A DNA stretch of 37,835 bases from an uncultured Kiloniella sp. (GTDB taxonomy: Bacteria; Pseudomonadota; Alphaproteobacteria; Kiloniellales; Kiloniellaceae), in assembly GCF_937128705.1 (NCBI RefSeq), contig NZ_CAKZMP010000001.1, forward strand, positions 1 through 37,835, in the 5' to 3' direction. The position numbers and the translations under genes were made by a program. This document shows positions 6,751-14,679 of this stretch, piece after piece (position 1 is the stretch's first letter; every line of letters starts with the position of its first letter). The notes beneath the pieces were generated by a model. That model was not told where the DNA came from and ran no database searches. It saw nothing but the letters and a program-made list of their open reading frames with translations.

Positions 6751-8055
6751 TTAAGCGTCAATCACATCTTCCAAGGTACGTAACCCCGGGCGTGTTGATT
6801 GAACAAGCACAGCCATATTCCCGGGCTTGTGTTCATTATTCATCATCTTGGTATGGGCCCTTGGTATGTCATCCCACGAAAAGACTTCTGACATACAGGG
6901 GTCAAGACGTTGTTCTATAACCAGCTGATTTGCCTGCGACGCCTGTTTCAAATTGGCAAAGTGGCTGCCCTGAATTCGCTTTTGGCGCATCCAGACAAAT
7001 CGCGCATCAAACGTCAAATTAAAGCCCGTTGTCCCGGCACAAAAAACGACCATACCGCCACGTTTAACGATGTTACAGCTCACAGGGAAGGTTTGTTCGC
7101 CCGGATGTTCAAAGACAAAATCAACATCATTGCCCTTGCCCGTAATATCCCAAATTGCCTTACCAAACTTACGGACTTCCTTCATATATTCCTTATAGCC
7201 GTCGACATCATTCACTTCAGGCAGACGTCCCCAACAATCGAAATCCCGACGGTTCAAAACACCCTTGGCACCAAGGGACATAACGAAATCTCGTTTGGTT
7301 TCATCAGAAATAACACCGATCGCATTCGCACCAGCCGTGGCAATTAACTGAATAGCCATAGAACCCAAACCACCGGAAGCCCCCCAGACCAGAACGTTAT
7401 GTCCCGGTCTCAGAATATGAGGGCGATGGCCAAATAACATGCGATAGGCCGTTGCCAAGGTCAGGGTGTAACAAGCGGACTCTTCCCAAGTCAGGTGACG
7501 GGGGCGATGCATAAGTTGCTGGGACTGGACCCTCGTGAACTGCGCGAAAGATCCATCAGGTGTCTCGTAACCCCAAATACGTTGGGAGGTAGAAAACATG
7601 GGGTCACCACCATTACACTCTTCATCATCCCCGTCATCCTGATTACAATGTACAATAACTTCGTCGCCAACTTTCCAACGCGTAACTTTTGACCCCACAG
7701 CCCAAACAATCCCAGACGCATCAGAGCCAGCAATGTGATAAGGCTCTTTATGAACATCAAAGACAGAAATTGGCTTACCAAGGCCTGCCCAGACACCGTT
7801 GTAATTAACGCCGGCGGCCATCACGAGGACAAGAACCTCGTTATTTTCTAACTTTGGTATATCGACAACTTCAACCTGCATTGCCTGTTCCGGATTACCC
7901 TGACGTTCCCGGCGAATAGCCCAAGCATACATCTGCTTGGGGACATGTCCCATCGGGGGGATTTCCCCAACTTCATACAGATCTTTCTTTTCCTGATGCG
8001 CTGTAATATCCACGATTTTTGCTGTTTCACTCATCTTAGCCTTATCCCCATTCAT
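6751..8055 (-). CDS. ccrA: Crotonyl-CoA carboxylase/reductase
   Basis: The key EMC enzyme: NADPH-dependent reductive carboxylation of crotonyl-CoA to (2S)-ethylmalonyl-CoA. It is an MDR-superfamily protein, and its 434 residues are typical. Diagnostic stretches are KKDLYEVGEIPPMGHVPK, MYAWAIRRERQG, AAGVNYNGVWAGLG, CNQDDGDDEECNGGDPM, the nucleotide-binding WGASGGLGSMA, DITGKGNDVDFVFEHPGE and GSHFANLKQAS. The Asn, Phe, Glu and His that form the CO2 pocket in this family appear to be present (Asn in GVNYNG, His in GSHFAN). The start at 8055 has AAGGTGG just upstream, but that site is inside a hairpin. A second ATG at 8034 (MSETAKI) is possible. It diverges from ecm across 195 bases and is followed by mcd. 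Confidence 0.97.
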   Translation of the reverse strand: MNGDKAKMSETAKIVDITAHQEKKDLYEVGEIPPMGHVPKQMYAWAIRRERQGNPEQAMQVEVVDIPKLENNEVLVLVMAAGVNYNGVWAGLGKPISVFDVHKEPYHIAGSDASGIVWAVGSKVTRWKVGDEVIVHCNQDDGDDEECNGGDPMFSTSQRIWGYETPDGSFAQFTRVQSQQLMHRPRHLTWEESACYTLTLATAYRMLFGHRPHILRPGHNVLVWGASGGLGSMAIQLIATAGANAIGVISDETKRDFVMSLGAKGVLNRRDFDCWGRLPEVNDVDGYKEYMKEVRKFGKAIWDITGKGNDVDFVFEHPGEQTFPVSCNIVKRGGMVVFCAGTTGFNLTFDARFVWMRQKRIQGSHFANLKQASQANQLVIEQRLDPCMSEVFSWDDIPRAHTKMMNNEHKPGNMAVLVQSTRPGLRTLEDVIDA

Positions 8056-8056
8056 G

Positions 8057-8071
8057 CCACCTTTCTGGTGG
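8057..8071 (-). promoter_or_regulatory. Hairpin covering the ccrA ribosome-binding site
   Basis: On the minus strand, CCACC and GGTGG pair around the loop AGAAA, one base before the ATG at 8055. The GGTGG arm is part of the Shine-Dalgarno, so folding would hide it if that ATG is used. If translation starts at 8034 the hairpin would matter less. The function is inferred. Confidence 0.45.
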
Positions 8072-8139
8072 TCTTTGATGTCGCCCGGAATGGCAAAAAC
8101 TTTCTCACTGTTGAAAATCAGTTTAACTTGAGTTGATTA

Positions 8140-8155
8140 TTTTGCAATGCACAAT
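8140..8155. promoter_or_regulatory. Candidate regulator site between ccrA and ecm
   Basis: TTTTGCAATGCACAAT lies in the middle of the 195-base divergent promoter region and contains TTTGCAA and its partial mirror TGCACAA. It resembles the TTTGCAAA core known for RamB/ScfR-type acetate and short-chain acyl-CoA regulators, and sits where a shared operator for the two divergent EMC genes would be expected. The similarity is partial and the assignment is inferred. Confidence 0.3.
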
Positions 8156-8250
8156 TATTATATTTTTACTAAACACTGGATGATATAGTAATTTTATGTC
8201 TATATTTTAACAAAATAACGACAATAACGAAAAATTCAGGGAAATTTCGG

Positions 8251-10278
8251 ATGTCTGAGGGATCAAAAAAAACAACTGACAACGCACATGCAGCAAAAAC
8301 AGCTGATCGACCTTGGTTATTCAGAACCTATGCTGGCCATTCAAATGCCAAGGCATCCAATGAACTCTACAAAACGAATCTGAAAAAAGGTCAAACAGGC
8401 CTGTCTGTCGCCTTCGACCTTCCAACCCAGACGGGCTACGATTCAGATCATATCCTTGCACAGGGTGAAGTGGGGAAAGTCGGCGTTCCCATCTCTCATC
8501 TAGGGGATATGGAAACACTGTTTCACGAAATTCCTCTGGATCAGATGAATACATCCATGACGATAAATGCGACGGCCCCGTGGTTATTGGCACTCTATAT
8601 TGCCTGCGCCGAAAAACAGGGCCTAGACCGCAGCAAACTGTCAGGCACAACCCAAAACGACCTGATCAAGGAATACCTGTCCCGTGGCACCTATATCTTC
8701 CCACCACAGCAATCTATGCGCCTTATCACCGATGTGATCTCGTTTACCTACAATCAAGTTCCCAAATGGAATCCTATGAACGTTTGCTCTTACCACCTTC
8801 AAGAAGCGGGGGCGACACCTGTTCAGGAACTAGCCTACGCGTTGGCGACAGCCATATCTGTCCTTGATGCTGTAAAGGATTCCGGGCAAGTACCGGATCA
8901 CGATTTCTCAAAGGTCGTCGGCAGGATTTCGTTTTTCGTAAACGCCGGCGTACGCTTTGTGACCGAGCTTTGTAAAATGCGGGCTTTCACAAGACTTTGG
9001 GATGAAATCTGTCAAGAACGTTACGGCGTAACAGAAGAAGAATATAGGCGATTCAGGTATGGTGTTCAGGTCAATTCTCTCGGACTAACCGAACAACAAC
9101 CTGAAAATAACGTCTACCGTATCCTGATTGAAATGCTGGCTGTTGTCCTCTCCAAAGACGCCAGAGCCCGCGCCGTCCAACTTCCGGCCTGGAACGAAGC
9201 CATGGGTCTACCGCGTCCTTGGGATCAACAGTGGTCTCTCAGGTTGCAGCAAATAGTCGCCTTTGAAACCGATCTCCTTGAATATGGCGATATTTTTAAC
9301 GGCTCTACAGAAATAGAAAACAAAGTTCAGGCGCTCATGAAAGAAGCAAAAGAAGAGCTTGCCCGCATTGAAGAAATGGGCGGCGCAATCGCGGCTGTAG
9401 AGAGTTCTTATATGAAGGGCAAATTGGTAGAATCAGCGGCGCAAAGATTCAGGGATATTGAAAGTGGAGATCTCACAGTCATCGGCGTCAACAAACATAC
9501 AGAAACAGAGCCTTCTCCCCTTACAACGGGCGAAGATAATGGCTTCTTAAAAACGGATGACGCCGCTGAAGTCCAGCAAATTAAGAAATTAAAACTTTGG
9601 CGTCAGAACAGAAATGCACATGACGTTGAACACGCCCTTTCCCAACTCAAAACCGCAGCCATGACAAATGACAATATCATGGAAAGCTCTATCGCTTGCG
9701 CCCATGCCGGGGTCACAACGGGTGAATGGGCACAAACACTCAGAGAAATTTTTGGAGAGTTTCGTGCCCCGACAGGTGTTGGTCAGAGTTCTTTGAACGA
9801 AGGAGACCAGGACCACCTTGTAAAAATACGGGCTGAGCTTGATGAGTTAACAACGAAGATAGGACGCCGCCCCAAAATTCTTGTTGGCAAGCCGGGGCTT
9901 GATGGTCATTCAAACGGCGCAGAACAAATCGCAGTTCGCGCAAAAGAAGCAGGATACGAAGTCGTCTACGAAGGCATTCGTTTAACACCGTCACAAATTG
10001 TAAACGCCGCCTTGGAAGAAGGTGTCCACATTATTGGCCTCTCTATCCTTTCCGGATCTCACGTTCCCTTGGTGAAAGAGATCATATTAAAAATGAAGAC
10101 GGCTGGAATTTCAGACATTCCTGTTGTCGTCGGCGGCATCATTCCAAAAGACGATGCCGAACACCTTTTGGAACTAGGCGTTGCTGCCGTATACACACCA
10201 AAGGACTTCGATCTTGGCTCCATCCTTAGCGACATAACAAACATACTATCAGCTCCCTACAAAACGGCTGCGGAGTAG
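8251..10278 (+). CDS. ecm: Ethylmalonyl-CoA mutase
   Basis: Adenosylcobalamin-dependent mutase converting (2R)-ethylmalonyl-CoA to (2S)-methylsuccinyl-CoA, 675 residues. The N-terminal TIM-barrel domain has RPWLFRTYAGHS, GLSVAFDLPTQTGYD, MNTSMTINATAPW, WNPMNVCSYHLQEAGATP and SLGLTEQQPENNVYR. The C-terminal cobalamin domain has GKPGLDGHSNG, with Asp 551-x-His 553 giving the lower axial ligand, then LSILSGSH and VVGGIIP. The sequence follows the Ecm subfamily rather than methylmalonyl-CoA mutase, and it diverges from ccrA. AGGGAAA precedes the ATG by about eight bases. A short hairpin with a T run follows the gene. The cofactor can be supplied by the adenosyltransferase at 12141. Confidence 0.97.
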   Translation: MSEGSKKTTDNAHAAKTADRPWLFRTYAGHSNAKASNELYKTNLKKGQTGLSVAFDLPTQTGYDSDHILAQGEVGKVGVPISHLGDMETLFHEIPLDQMNTSMTINATAPWLLALYIACAEKQGLDRSKLSGTTQNDLIKEYLSRGTYIFPPQQSMRLITDVISFTYNQVPKWNPMNVCSYHLQEAGATPVQELAYALATAISVLDAVKDSGQVPDHDFSKVVGRISFFVNAGVRFVTELCKMRAFTRLWDEICQERYGVTEEEYRRFRYGVQVNSLGLTEQQPENNVYRILIEMLAVVLSKDARARAVQLPAWNEAMGLPRPWDQQWSLRLQQIVAFETDLLEYGDIFNGSTEIENKVQALMKEAKEELARIEEMGGAIAAVESSYMKGKLVESAAQRFRDIESGDLTVIGVNKHTETEPSPLTTGEDNGFLKTDDAAEVQQIKKLKLWRQNRNAHDVEHALSQLKTAAMTNDNIMESSIACAHAGVTTGEWAQTLREIFGEFRAPTGVGQSSLNEGDQDHLVKIRAELDELTTKIGRRPKILVGKPGLDGHSNGAEQIAVRAKEAGYEVVYEGIRLTPSQIVNAALEEGVHIIGLSILSGSHVPLVKEIILKMKTAGISDIPVVVGGIIPKDDAEHLLELGVAAVYTPKDFDLGSILSDITNILSAPYKTAAE

Positions 10279-10350
10279 TATTCAGCAATCTCGTCATTAC
10301 GAGACGAGCAATCATATAAAGAAAATAAATAATTTGAGGACTTAATGGCC

Positions 10351-10370
10351 CTCACTAAAAAGTGAGTTTT
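10351..10370 (+). terminator. Probable ecm terminator
   Basis: CTCACT and AGTGAG pair around AAAA, followed by TTTT. It lies about 70 bases after the ecm stop. A second small hairpin (CTCGT-CATT-ACGAG, 10290-10303) lies between them. The stem is short and the T run brief, so efficiency may be modest. Confidence 0.6.
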
Positions 10371-10512
10371 AATTTCAAAAGACTGCTCCCATTTAATCTT
10401 AACAAAGCTTATGCATGACCCTTGTAATGTTTGTCGTCATTCATACATAGATCATCAAATTCAATTTTACGTACTTAGACTTTTGTTTTGTCAGTACTTT
10501 TCAGCTCAATTT

Positions 10513-10710
10513 ATGAGCAACGAGATCAAAATGAACCTTATATTTCGCATCGTTTTTTCAGCAGCTCTTCTCGTCTTTGGCGTCATGTTCCTTGGACGGT
10601 CTCATGCACCTAGCGTGCAACCCACAGCTATACTTGAATCAAAAAGCTCTCTTGAATCTCCCCAAAAAATAATGAAATTAAAAAAGCCAACCTCAACACA
10701 ACACGGCTAA
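10513..10710 (+). CDS. Small hypothetical membrane-anchored protein
   Basis: Not recognised. The reading frame would give about 65 residues from ATG 10513 (MSNEIKMNLIF) or 59 from ATG 10531, which has GAG about six bases upstream. It has one hydrophobic segment (IFRIVFSAALLVFGVMFLG), then a polar Ser/Lys-rich tail ending PTSTQHG. That is the shape of a single-pass inner-membrane or exported small protein. It lies alone between the ecm terminator and the NUDIX gene. Coding status is uncertain because the surrounding DNA is AT-rich and the ribosome-binding site is weak. Confidence 0.4.
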   Translation: MSNEIKMNLIFRIVFSAALLVFGVMFLGRSHAPSVQPTAILESKSSLESPQKIMKLKKPTSTQHG

Positions 10711-10808
10711 TATAGATTTTCAAAACGGATTTTAATCAGAACCAAGTACTTTGCTTTTAATTATTACATATAAATCTCATTGCCAATAAATCTGGGAAAT
10801 CGCAATAT

Positions 10809-10850
10809 ACTCCTGAAATAATGCCTCCCCGCAGCAAATAATTCAGGAGT
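10809..10850 (+). promoter_or_regulatory. Hairpin sequestering the NUDIX gene ribosome-binding site
   Basis: ACTCCTGAA (10809-10817) and TTCAGGAGT (10842-10850) form a perfect 9-bp stem with a 24-base loop. The 3' arm contains the Shine-Dalgarno AGGAG (10845-10849), six bases before a TTG start. Folding would block ribosome access, so this may be a translational switch or may simply lower expression. Confidence 0.55.
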
Positions 10851-10855
10851 CCTCC

Positions 10856-11713
10856 TTGTCTCTGTTAGAGCGCGTCAAAGCCTGTCATTTCTGGCAACCG
10901 GAAAATTATCGCCCCTTCATTATCAACAATGAAATTCATGGGCACATCACACATGATTTAGCAACAAGGCTAAAAGACTTCACTTCTGTCTTTGATGTAT
11001 CATTGCAAAGCGTCGCTCTTTCAACCAAGCTCACAACATTTGAAAACCGCACCAGCGAAGTCGAAAGCGTTATTAAGGCTTTGGTAAAAGATGGCATCAT
11101 CCCCAGGTGGCGAGATGAAGAATATGCCGTAACCAATAGCTGGCACCTGCCGCCCCTTTTAAAAATGGATCGCGGTGCTTCTGGTCACTTTGGTATTCGA
11201 AGTTATGGTGTTCACGTCAACGGCCTCGTTCAGACAAAAGACGGCTTGAAGATTTGGATTGGGAAGCGTGCGTTATCTAAGCCAAACGCACCCGGAGAAT
11301 TGGACCATATCGTAGCGGGGGGACAACCCTATGGTTTAACCATAATGGAAAACCTGATCAAAGAAGCTGAAGAAGAAGCCAACATCCCACGCGCTATAGC
11401 AGCAACAGCCAAAGCAACAGGTATGGTTACCTATCGCTGCGAACGCCCGGACGGCTTGAAAAATGATCACCTTTATACCTATGACCTATATTTGGATGAA
11501 AGCTTTACCCCGCAAAACATGGACGGAGAGGTAGAGGAATTCTATCTATGGCCCATAGAAAAGGTTATTGACCGAATCACAAATACGGATGATTTCAAAT
11601 ACAACGTCAGCCTTGTTTTGATCCATTTTTTGATCAGAGAAGGTTATCTCACCCCTGATGACGATACCTATTCAGATTTGATCGAAGGCATGCACCGCCA
11701 AGACATTGCGTGA
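10856..11713 (+). CDS. NUDIX hydrolase with DUF4743 N-terminal domain
   Basis: Protein of 285 residues. An N-terminal DUF4743 domain (about 1-130, related to the N-terminal region of the yeast Tnr3 type) is followed by a Nudix domain (about 130-275). Members are thought to hydrolyse nucleoside-diphosphate derivatives, possibly oxidised thiamine diphosphates. The substrate is not proven by sequence. The Nudix box region is GGQPYGLTIMENLIKEAEEE, where Lys replaces the usual Arg and the later Gly is Asn. The family itself often has ENLIKE here, so the protein may still be active. The start is a TTG, chosen because AGGAG lies six bases upstream and no ATG fits. That Shine-Dalgarno is inside a 9-bp hairpin. 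Confidence 0.85.
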   Translation: MSLLERVKACHFWQPENYRPFIINNEIHGHITHDLATRLKDFTSVFDVSLQSVALSTKLTTFENRTSEVESVIKALVKDGIIPRWRDEEYAVTNSWHLPPLLKMDRGASGHFGIRSYGVHVNGLVQTKDGLKIWIGKRALSKPNAPGELDHIVAGGQPYGLTIMENLIKEAEEEANIPRAIAATAKATGMVTYRCERPDGLKNDHLYTYDLYLDESFTPQNMDGEVEEFYLWPIEKVIDRITNTDDFKYNVSLVLIHFLIREGYLTPDDDTYSDLIEGMHRQDIA

Positions 11714-11770
11714 TAATTCGTAAAACCAGACACAGAAATAATTCTAAGAAAATAATTCGGAAACATACTT

Positions 11771-11968
11771 ATGGACAGTTTTTTAAATATCTTGATGGTG
11801 CTTTCGCTTGTTGCTGTTGTTGTCATCCTTTTTGCCGGACTTATCAGCATGGCCCGCGGCGGTGAATACAACAAACAACACGCCAACAAATTCATGCGGT
11901 ATCGTGTATTAGCGCAAGGAATTGCACTTATTATTTTCCTGATCGCATTTTGGGCCAAGAACCAATAA
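11771..11968 (+). CDS. Twin-transmembrane HIG1-domain-like small protein
   Basis: A 65-residue protein with two transmembrane helices (about residues 4-24 and 46-62) joined by a short basic loop containing ARGGEYNKQHANKFMRYRV. That loop and topology match the bacterial HIG1/hypoxia-induced small membrane protein family, whose eukaryotic members associate with respiratory complexes. The bacterial role is unclear. It lies between the NUDIX gene and the corrinoid adenosyltransferase on the same strand, the latter start 172 bases downstream. A possible hairpin (AAAGCTG 11978-11984 with CAGCTTT 12012-12018) follows. Confidence 0.75.
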   Translation: MDSFLNILMVLSLVAVVVILFAGLISMARGGEYNKQHANKFMRYRVLAQGIALIIFLIAFWAKNQ

Positions 11969-12140
11969 GAACAGATTAAAGCTGCTGAACACTCCTTGAT
12001 AAGAAAAATTTCAGCTTTATTCGTCAAAAGTCAGTCGCATCGGTGATATATCATTCAACTCCTTCCAAGGTATTCTTACCGATAGTTAAAGGAAAAGGAA
12101 GGACGATAAACTCAACCCTTTAGAAAGAGAGCTTGCTGTA

Positions 12141-12704
12141 ATGGTTCAATTGACACGCATTTACACAAGAGGTGGCGACAAAGGTAAAACGTCGCTTGGT
12201 TCAGGTAAACGCGTCCATAAACACGACCTTCGTGTTGAAGCTTATGGAACCGTTGACGAAACAAACGCCATCGTAGGTATTGCACGATTACACAGCAAAG
12301 ATCTTGTTGATGACATTCTGGCACGTATTCAAAACGACCTTTTTGATCTTGGCGCAGATCTCTGTTGCCCGGAAGAAAAAGATCCGGAATACCCTCCTTT
12401 AAGGATCACTGCCGAGCAGGTGGAGAGACTTGAAAAGGAAATCGATGATTTAAATAGTGATTTATCACCTTTAAAGTCATTTATTCTTCCCGGGGGGAGT
12501 GAAATTGCAGCCTATCTGCATCAGGCCAGAACCGTTTCACGCAGAGCTGAACGTTTGATATCAGCACTGAGTCAAGCAGAGGACATCAACCCCGAAGGAT
12601 TGAAATATATCAATCGTCTTTCTGATTTATTTTTTGTTCTGGCCCGCCATGTCAATGACAAGGGAGCCAAGGACGTGCTCTGGGTACCTGGGGCAAACCG
12701 ATGA
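12141..12704 (+). CDS. PduO-type cob(I)alamin adenosyltransferase
   Basis: Transfers adenosyl from ATP to cob(I)alamin, giving coenzyme B12. The ATP-binding N-terminus TRIYTRGGDKGKTSLG, the AYGTVDETNA segment, ARTVSRRAER and YINRLSDLFFVLAR are the family's signature features. Its 187 residues are typical for the single-domain trimeric enzyme. Its product is the cofactor of Ecm, encoded about 2 kb upstream on the same strand, and the etfBA operon follows. The proximity supports a local EMC function, though the enzyme would serve all AdoCbl-dependent proteins. Confidence 0.95.
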   Translation: MVQLTRIYTRGGDKGKTSLGSGKRVHKHDLRVEAYGTVDETNAIVGIARLHSKDLVDDILARIQNDLFDLGADLCCPEEKDPEYPPLRITAEQVERLEKEIDDLNSDLSPLKSFILPGGSEIAAYLHQARTVSRRAERLISALSQAEDINPEGLKYINRLSDLFFVLARHVNDKGAKDVLWVPGANR

Positions 12705-12790
12705 TCTTCGGGAGAAAGTCTTCAGGGGATCATTGACAGGGTATGTCGGCGGGCCTAAGGTTCCCGGCGACTGGCTGTTAGAGAGTAAAG

Positions 12791-12818
12791 TGACAGGTGC
12801 ATAGATTCCTGTCATTTT
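12791..12818 (+). terminator. Weak terminator-like hairpin after the adenosyltransferase
   Basis: TGACAGG and CCTGTCA pair around a 10-base loop, followed by only four T. It lies about 86 bases after the stop. An imperfect GC-rich hairpin precedes it at about 12741-12767. It may reduce rather than stop read-through into etfB. Confidence 0.45.
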
Positions 12819-12854
12819 GCTTAGGTAAAGCGCGAATATTAAGGATACTTCTAG

Positions 12855-13604
12855 ATGAAAGTACTCGTCCCAATCAAACGCGTTATAGACGCGAACGTGC
12901 AGGTTCGGGTTAAATCTGACCAGACTGGCGTTGAATTAACAAACGTCAAAATGGCGATGAACCCGTTCTGTGAGATTGCGGTTGAGCAAGCTGTACGCAT
13001 GAAAGAAGCTGGCATTGCCAGCGAGATCATTGTTGTTTCAGCTGGACCAGCCCAGGCTCAAGAAACTCTCCGTACTGGCCTTGCAATGGGCGCAGACCGT
13101 GGCATTCACATTCAGAGCGATGAAGACCTTCAACCATTGGCAATTGCCAAGCTTCTAAAAGCTGTTGTTGCCAATGAAGAGCCAGGCCTCGTTATCCTTG
13201 GGAAACAGGCAATTGATGGTGATAACAATCAAACAGGACAGATGCTTTCTGCCCTTCTTGGTTGGTCACAAGGCACTTTCATCTCTGCCGTCGAAGTAGC
13301 AGGTGACAAGTTGAACATCACACGTGAAGTCGATGGCGGTCTGCAAAACGCAAGCCTTCCAATGCCCGCTGTTCTGACCGTTGACCTTCGTTTGAACGAG
13401 CCACGTTATGCGTCGCTTCCAAACATCATGAAGGCGAAGAAAAAACCTATTGATGCAACATCACCGGCTGATCTTGGCGTTGATGTGACACCGCGTGTCA
13501 GCACACTGAAGGTCACAGAACCTCCTGCGCGTGATGCAGGTGTAATCGTTGGTTCCGTTGCTGAACTGGTCGACAAACTTAAGAACGAAGCAAAGGTGAT
13601 CTAA
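12855..13604 (+). CDS. etfB: Electron transfer flavoprotein beta subunit
   Basis: Small subunit of the heterodimeric ETF that accepts electrons from acyl-CoA dehydrogenases, including Mcd, and hands them to ETF:ubiquinone oxidoreductase. It binds the AMP of ETF. Visible motifs are [12 protein letters not shown] at the N-terminus, [16 protein letters not shown], and the recognition loop [14 protein letters not shown] that docks the partner dehydrogenases. Its 249 residues are normal. AAGGA precedes the ATG. The gene ends two bases before etfA, so the pair is an operon. Confidence 0.97.
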   Translation: MKVLVPIKRVIDANVQVRVKSDQTGVELTNVKMAMNPFCEIAVEQAVRMKEAGIASEIIVVSAGPAQAQETLRTGLAMGADRGIHIQSDEDLQPLAIAKLLKAVVANEEPGLVILGKQAIDGDNNQTGQMLSALLGWSQGTFISAVEVAGDKLNITREVDGGLQNASLPMPAVLTVDLRLNEPRYASLPNIMKAKKKPIDATSPADLGVDVTPRVSTLKVTEPPARDAGVIVGSVAELVDKLKNEAKVI

Positions 13605-13606
13605 CG

Positions 13607-14539
13607 ATGTCTATTCTTGTTATCGCCGAACACGACAATGCAAGCATCAAGCCTGCTACCCTAAACACTGTTACCGCAGCGACACAGCTGGGTGATGATG
13701 TTCACGTTCTTGTCGCAGGCTCTGGTTGTGCCGCAACTGGCGAAGCGGCTGCAAAAATTGCGGGTGTTTCCAAGGTTCTTGTTTCTGACGCGTCTGAATA
13801 TGCGCAGGACATTGCAGAAAACATTGCGCCATTGATCGTTAATCTTGCTCCTGGTTACAGCCACGTGCTGGCACCAGCAACGACCTATGGCAAGAACATC
13901 CTTCCACGTGCTTCTGCACTGTTGGATGTTCAGCAGATCTCAGAGATCACAGCAATTGAAGCTGCAGATACGTTTGTCCGCCCTATCTATGCCGGTAATG
14001 CCCTGGCAACGGTTCAATCTTCAGATGCAATCAAACTTATTACCGTTCGCGGTACAGCTTTTGATGCCGCAGCAGAAGAAGGCGGTTCAGCTGCAGTAGA
14101 AACTGTTGATGCAACAGGTGATGCCGGTCTTTCCGCTTTCGAAGGTCAAGAGCTGACAAAATCCGAGCGCCCTGAACTGACAACCGCTGGCGTTGTTATT
14201 TCAGGTGGTCGTGGCATGCAGAACGGCGAAAACTTCGCCATGCTGGAACGCGTTGCAGATAAGCTTGGCGCAGCTGTTGGTGCGTCACGTGCTGCTGTTG
14301 ATGCTGGCTATGTACCAAATGACTACCAAGTCGGTCAGACGGGTAAAGTTGTGGCACCAGACCTCTACATTGCTGTAGGGATCTCCGGGGCTATTCAGCA
14401 CCTTGCCGGAATGAAAGACTCAAAGGTCATCGTTGCTATCAATAAAGACGAAGAAGCACCAATCTTCCAGGTTGCCGATTATGGTCTGGTTGCGGATCTC
14501 TTCGATGCAGTTCCCGAGCTTGAAGCTGAGCTTGGATAA
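13607..14539 (+). CDS. etfA: Electron transfer flavoprotein alpha subunit
   Basis: Large ETF subunit, carrying FAD in its C-terminal domain. The FAD-binding region shows [57 protein letters not shown] and [11 protein letters not shown]. Its 310 residues are typical. It begins two bases after the etfB stop, consistent with translational coupling. A strong perfect-stem terminator lies about 70 bases downstream. In this locus the most obvious electron donor is Mcd, but ETF serves several acyl-CoA dehydrogenases. Confidence 0.97.
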   Translation: MSILVIAEHDNASIKPATLNTVTAATQLGDDVHVLVAGSGCAATGEAAAKIAGVSKVLVSDASEYAQDIAENIAPLIVNLAPGYSHVLAPATTYGKNILPRASALLDVQQISEITAIEAADTFVRPIYAGNALATVQSSDAIKLITVRGTAFDAAAEEGGSAAVETVDATGDAGLSAFEGQELTKSERPELTTAGVVISGGRGMQNGENFAMLERVADKLGAAVGASRAAVDAGYVPNDYQVGQTGKVVAPDLYIAVGISGAIQHLAGMKDSKVIVAINKDEEAPIFQVADYGLVADLFDAVPELEAELG

Positions 14540-14610
14540 ATCTTTTGGCTTATCTCTCTCACTTATTGAGACTTGATATTTCAAAGACCGATCTGCAATG
14601 ATACCCTACG

Positions 14611-14646
14611 ACAAGACGCTATCAAACATGATAGCGTCTTGTTTTA
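14611..14646 (+). terminator. Strong Rho-independent terminator after etfBA
   Basis: A perfect 14-bp stem, ACAAGACGCTATCA with TGATAGCGTCTTGT, closes a 4-base loop (AACA) and is followed by TTTT. It ends the etfBA operon and separates it from the dehydrogenase gene downstream. Confidence 0.9.
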
Positions 14647-14679
14647 AATTACAGCGTAGCGGAAAGGCTCGTGAAGAGG

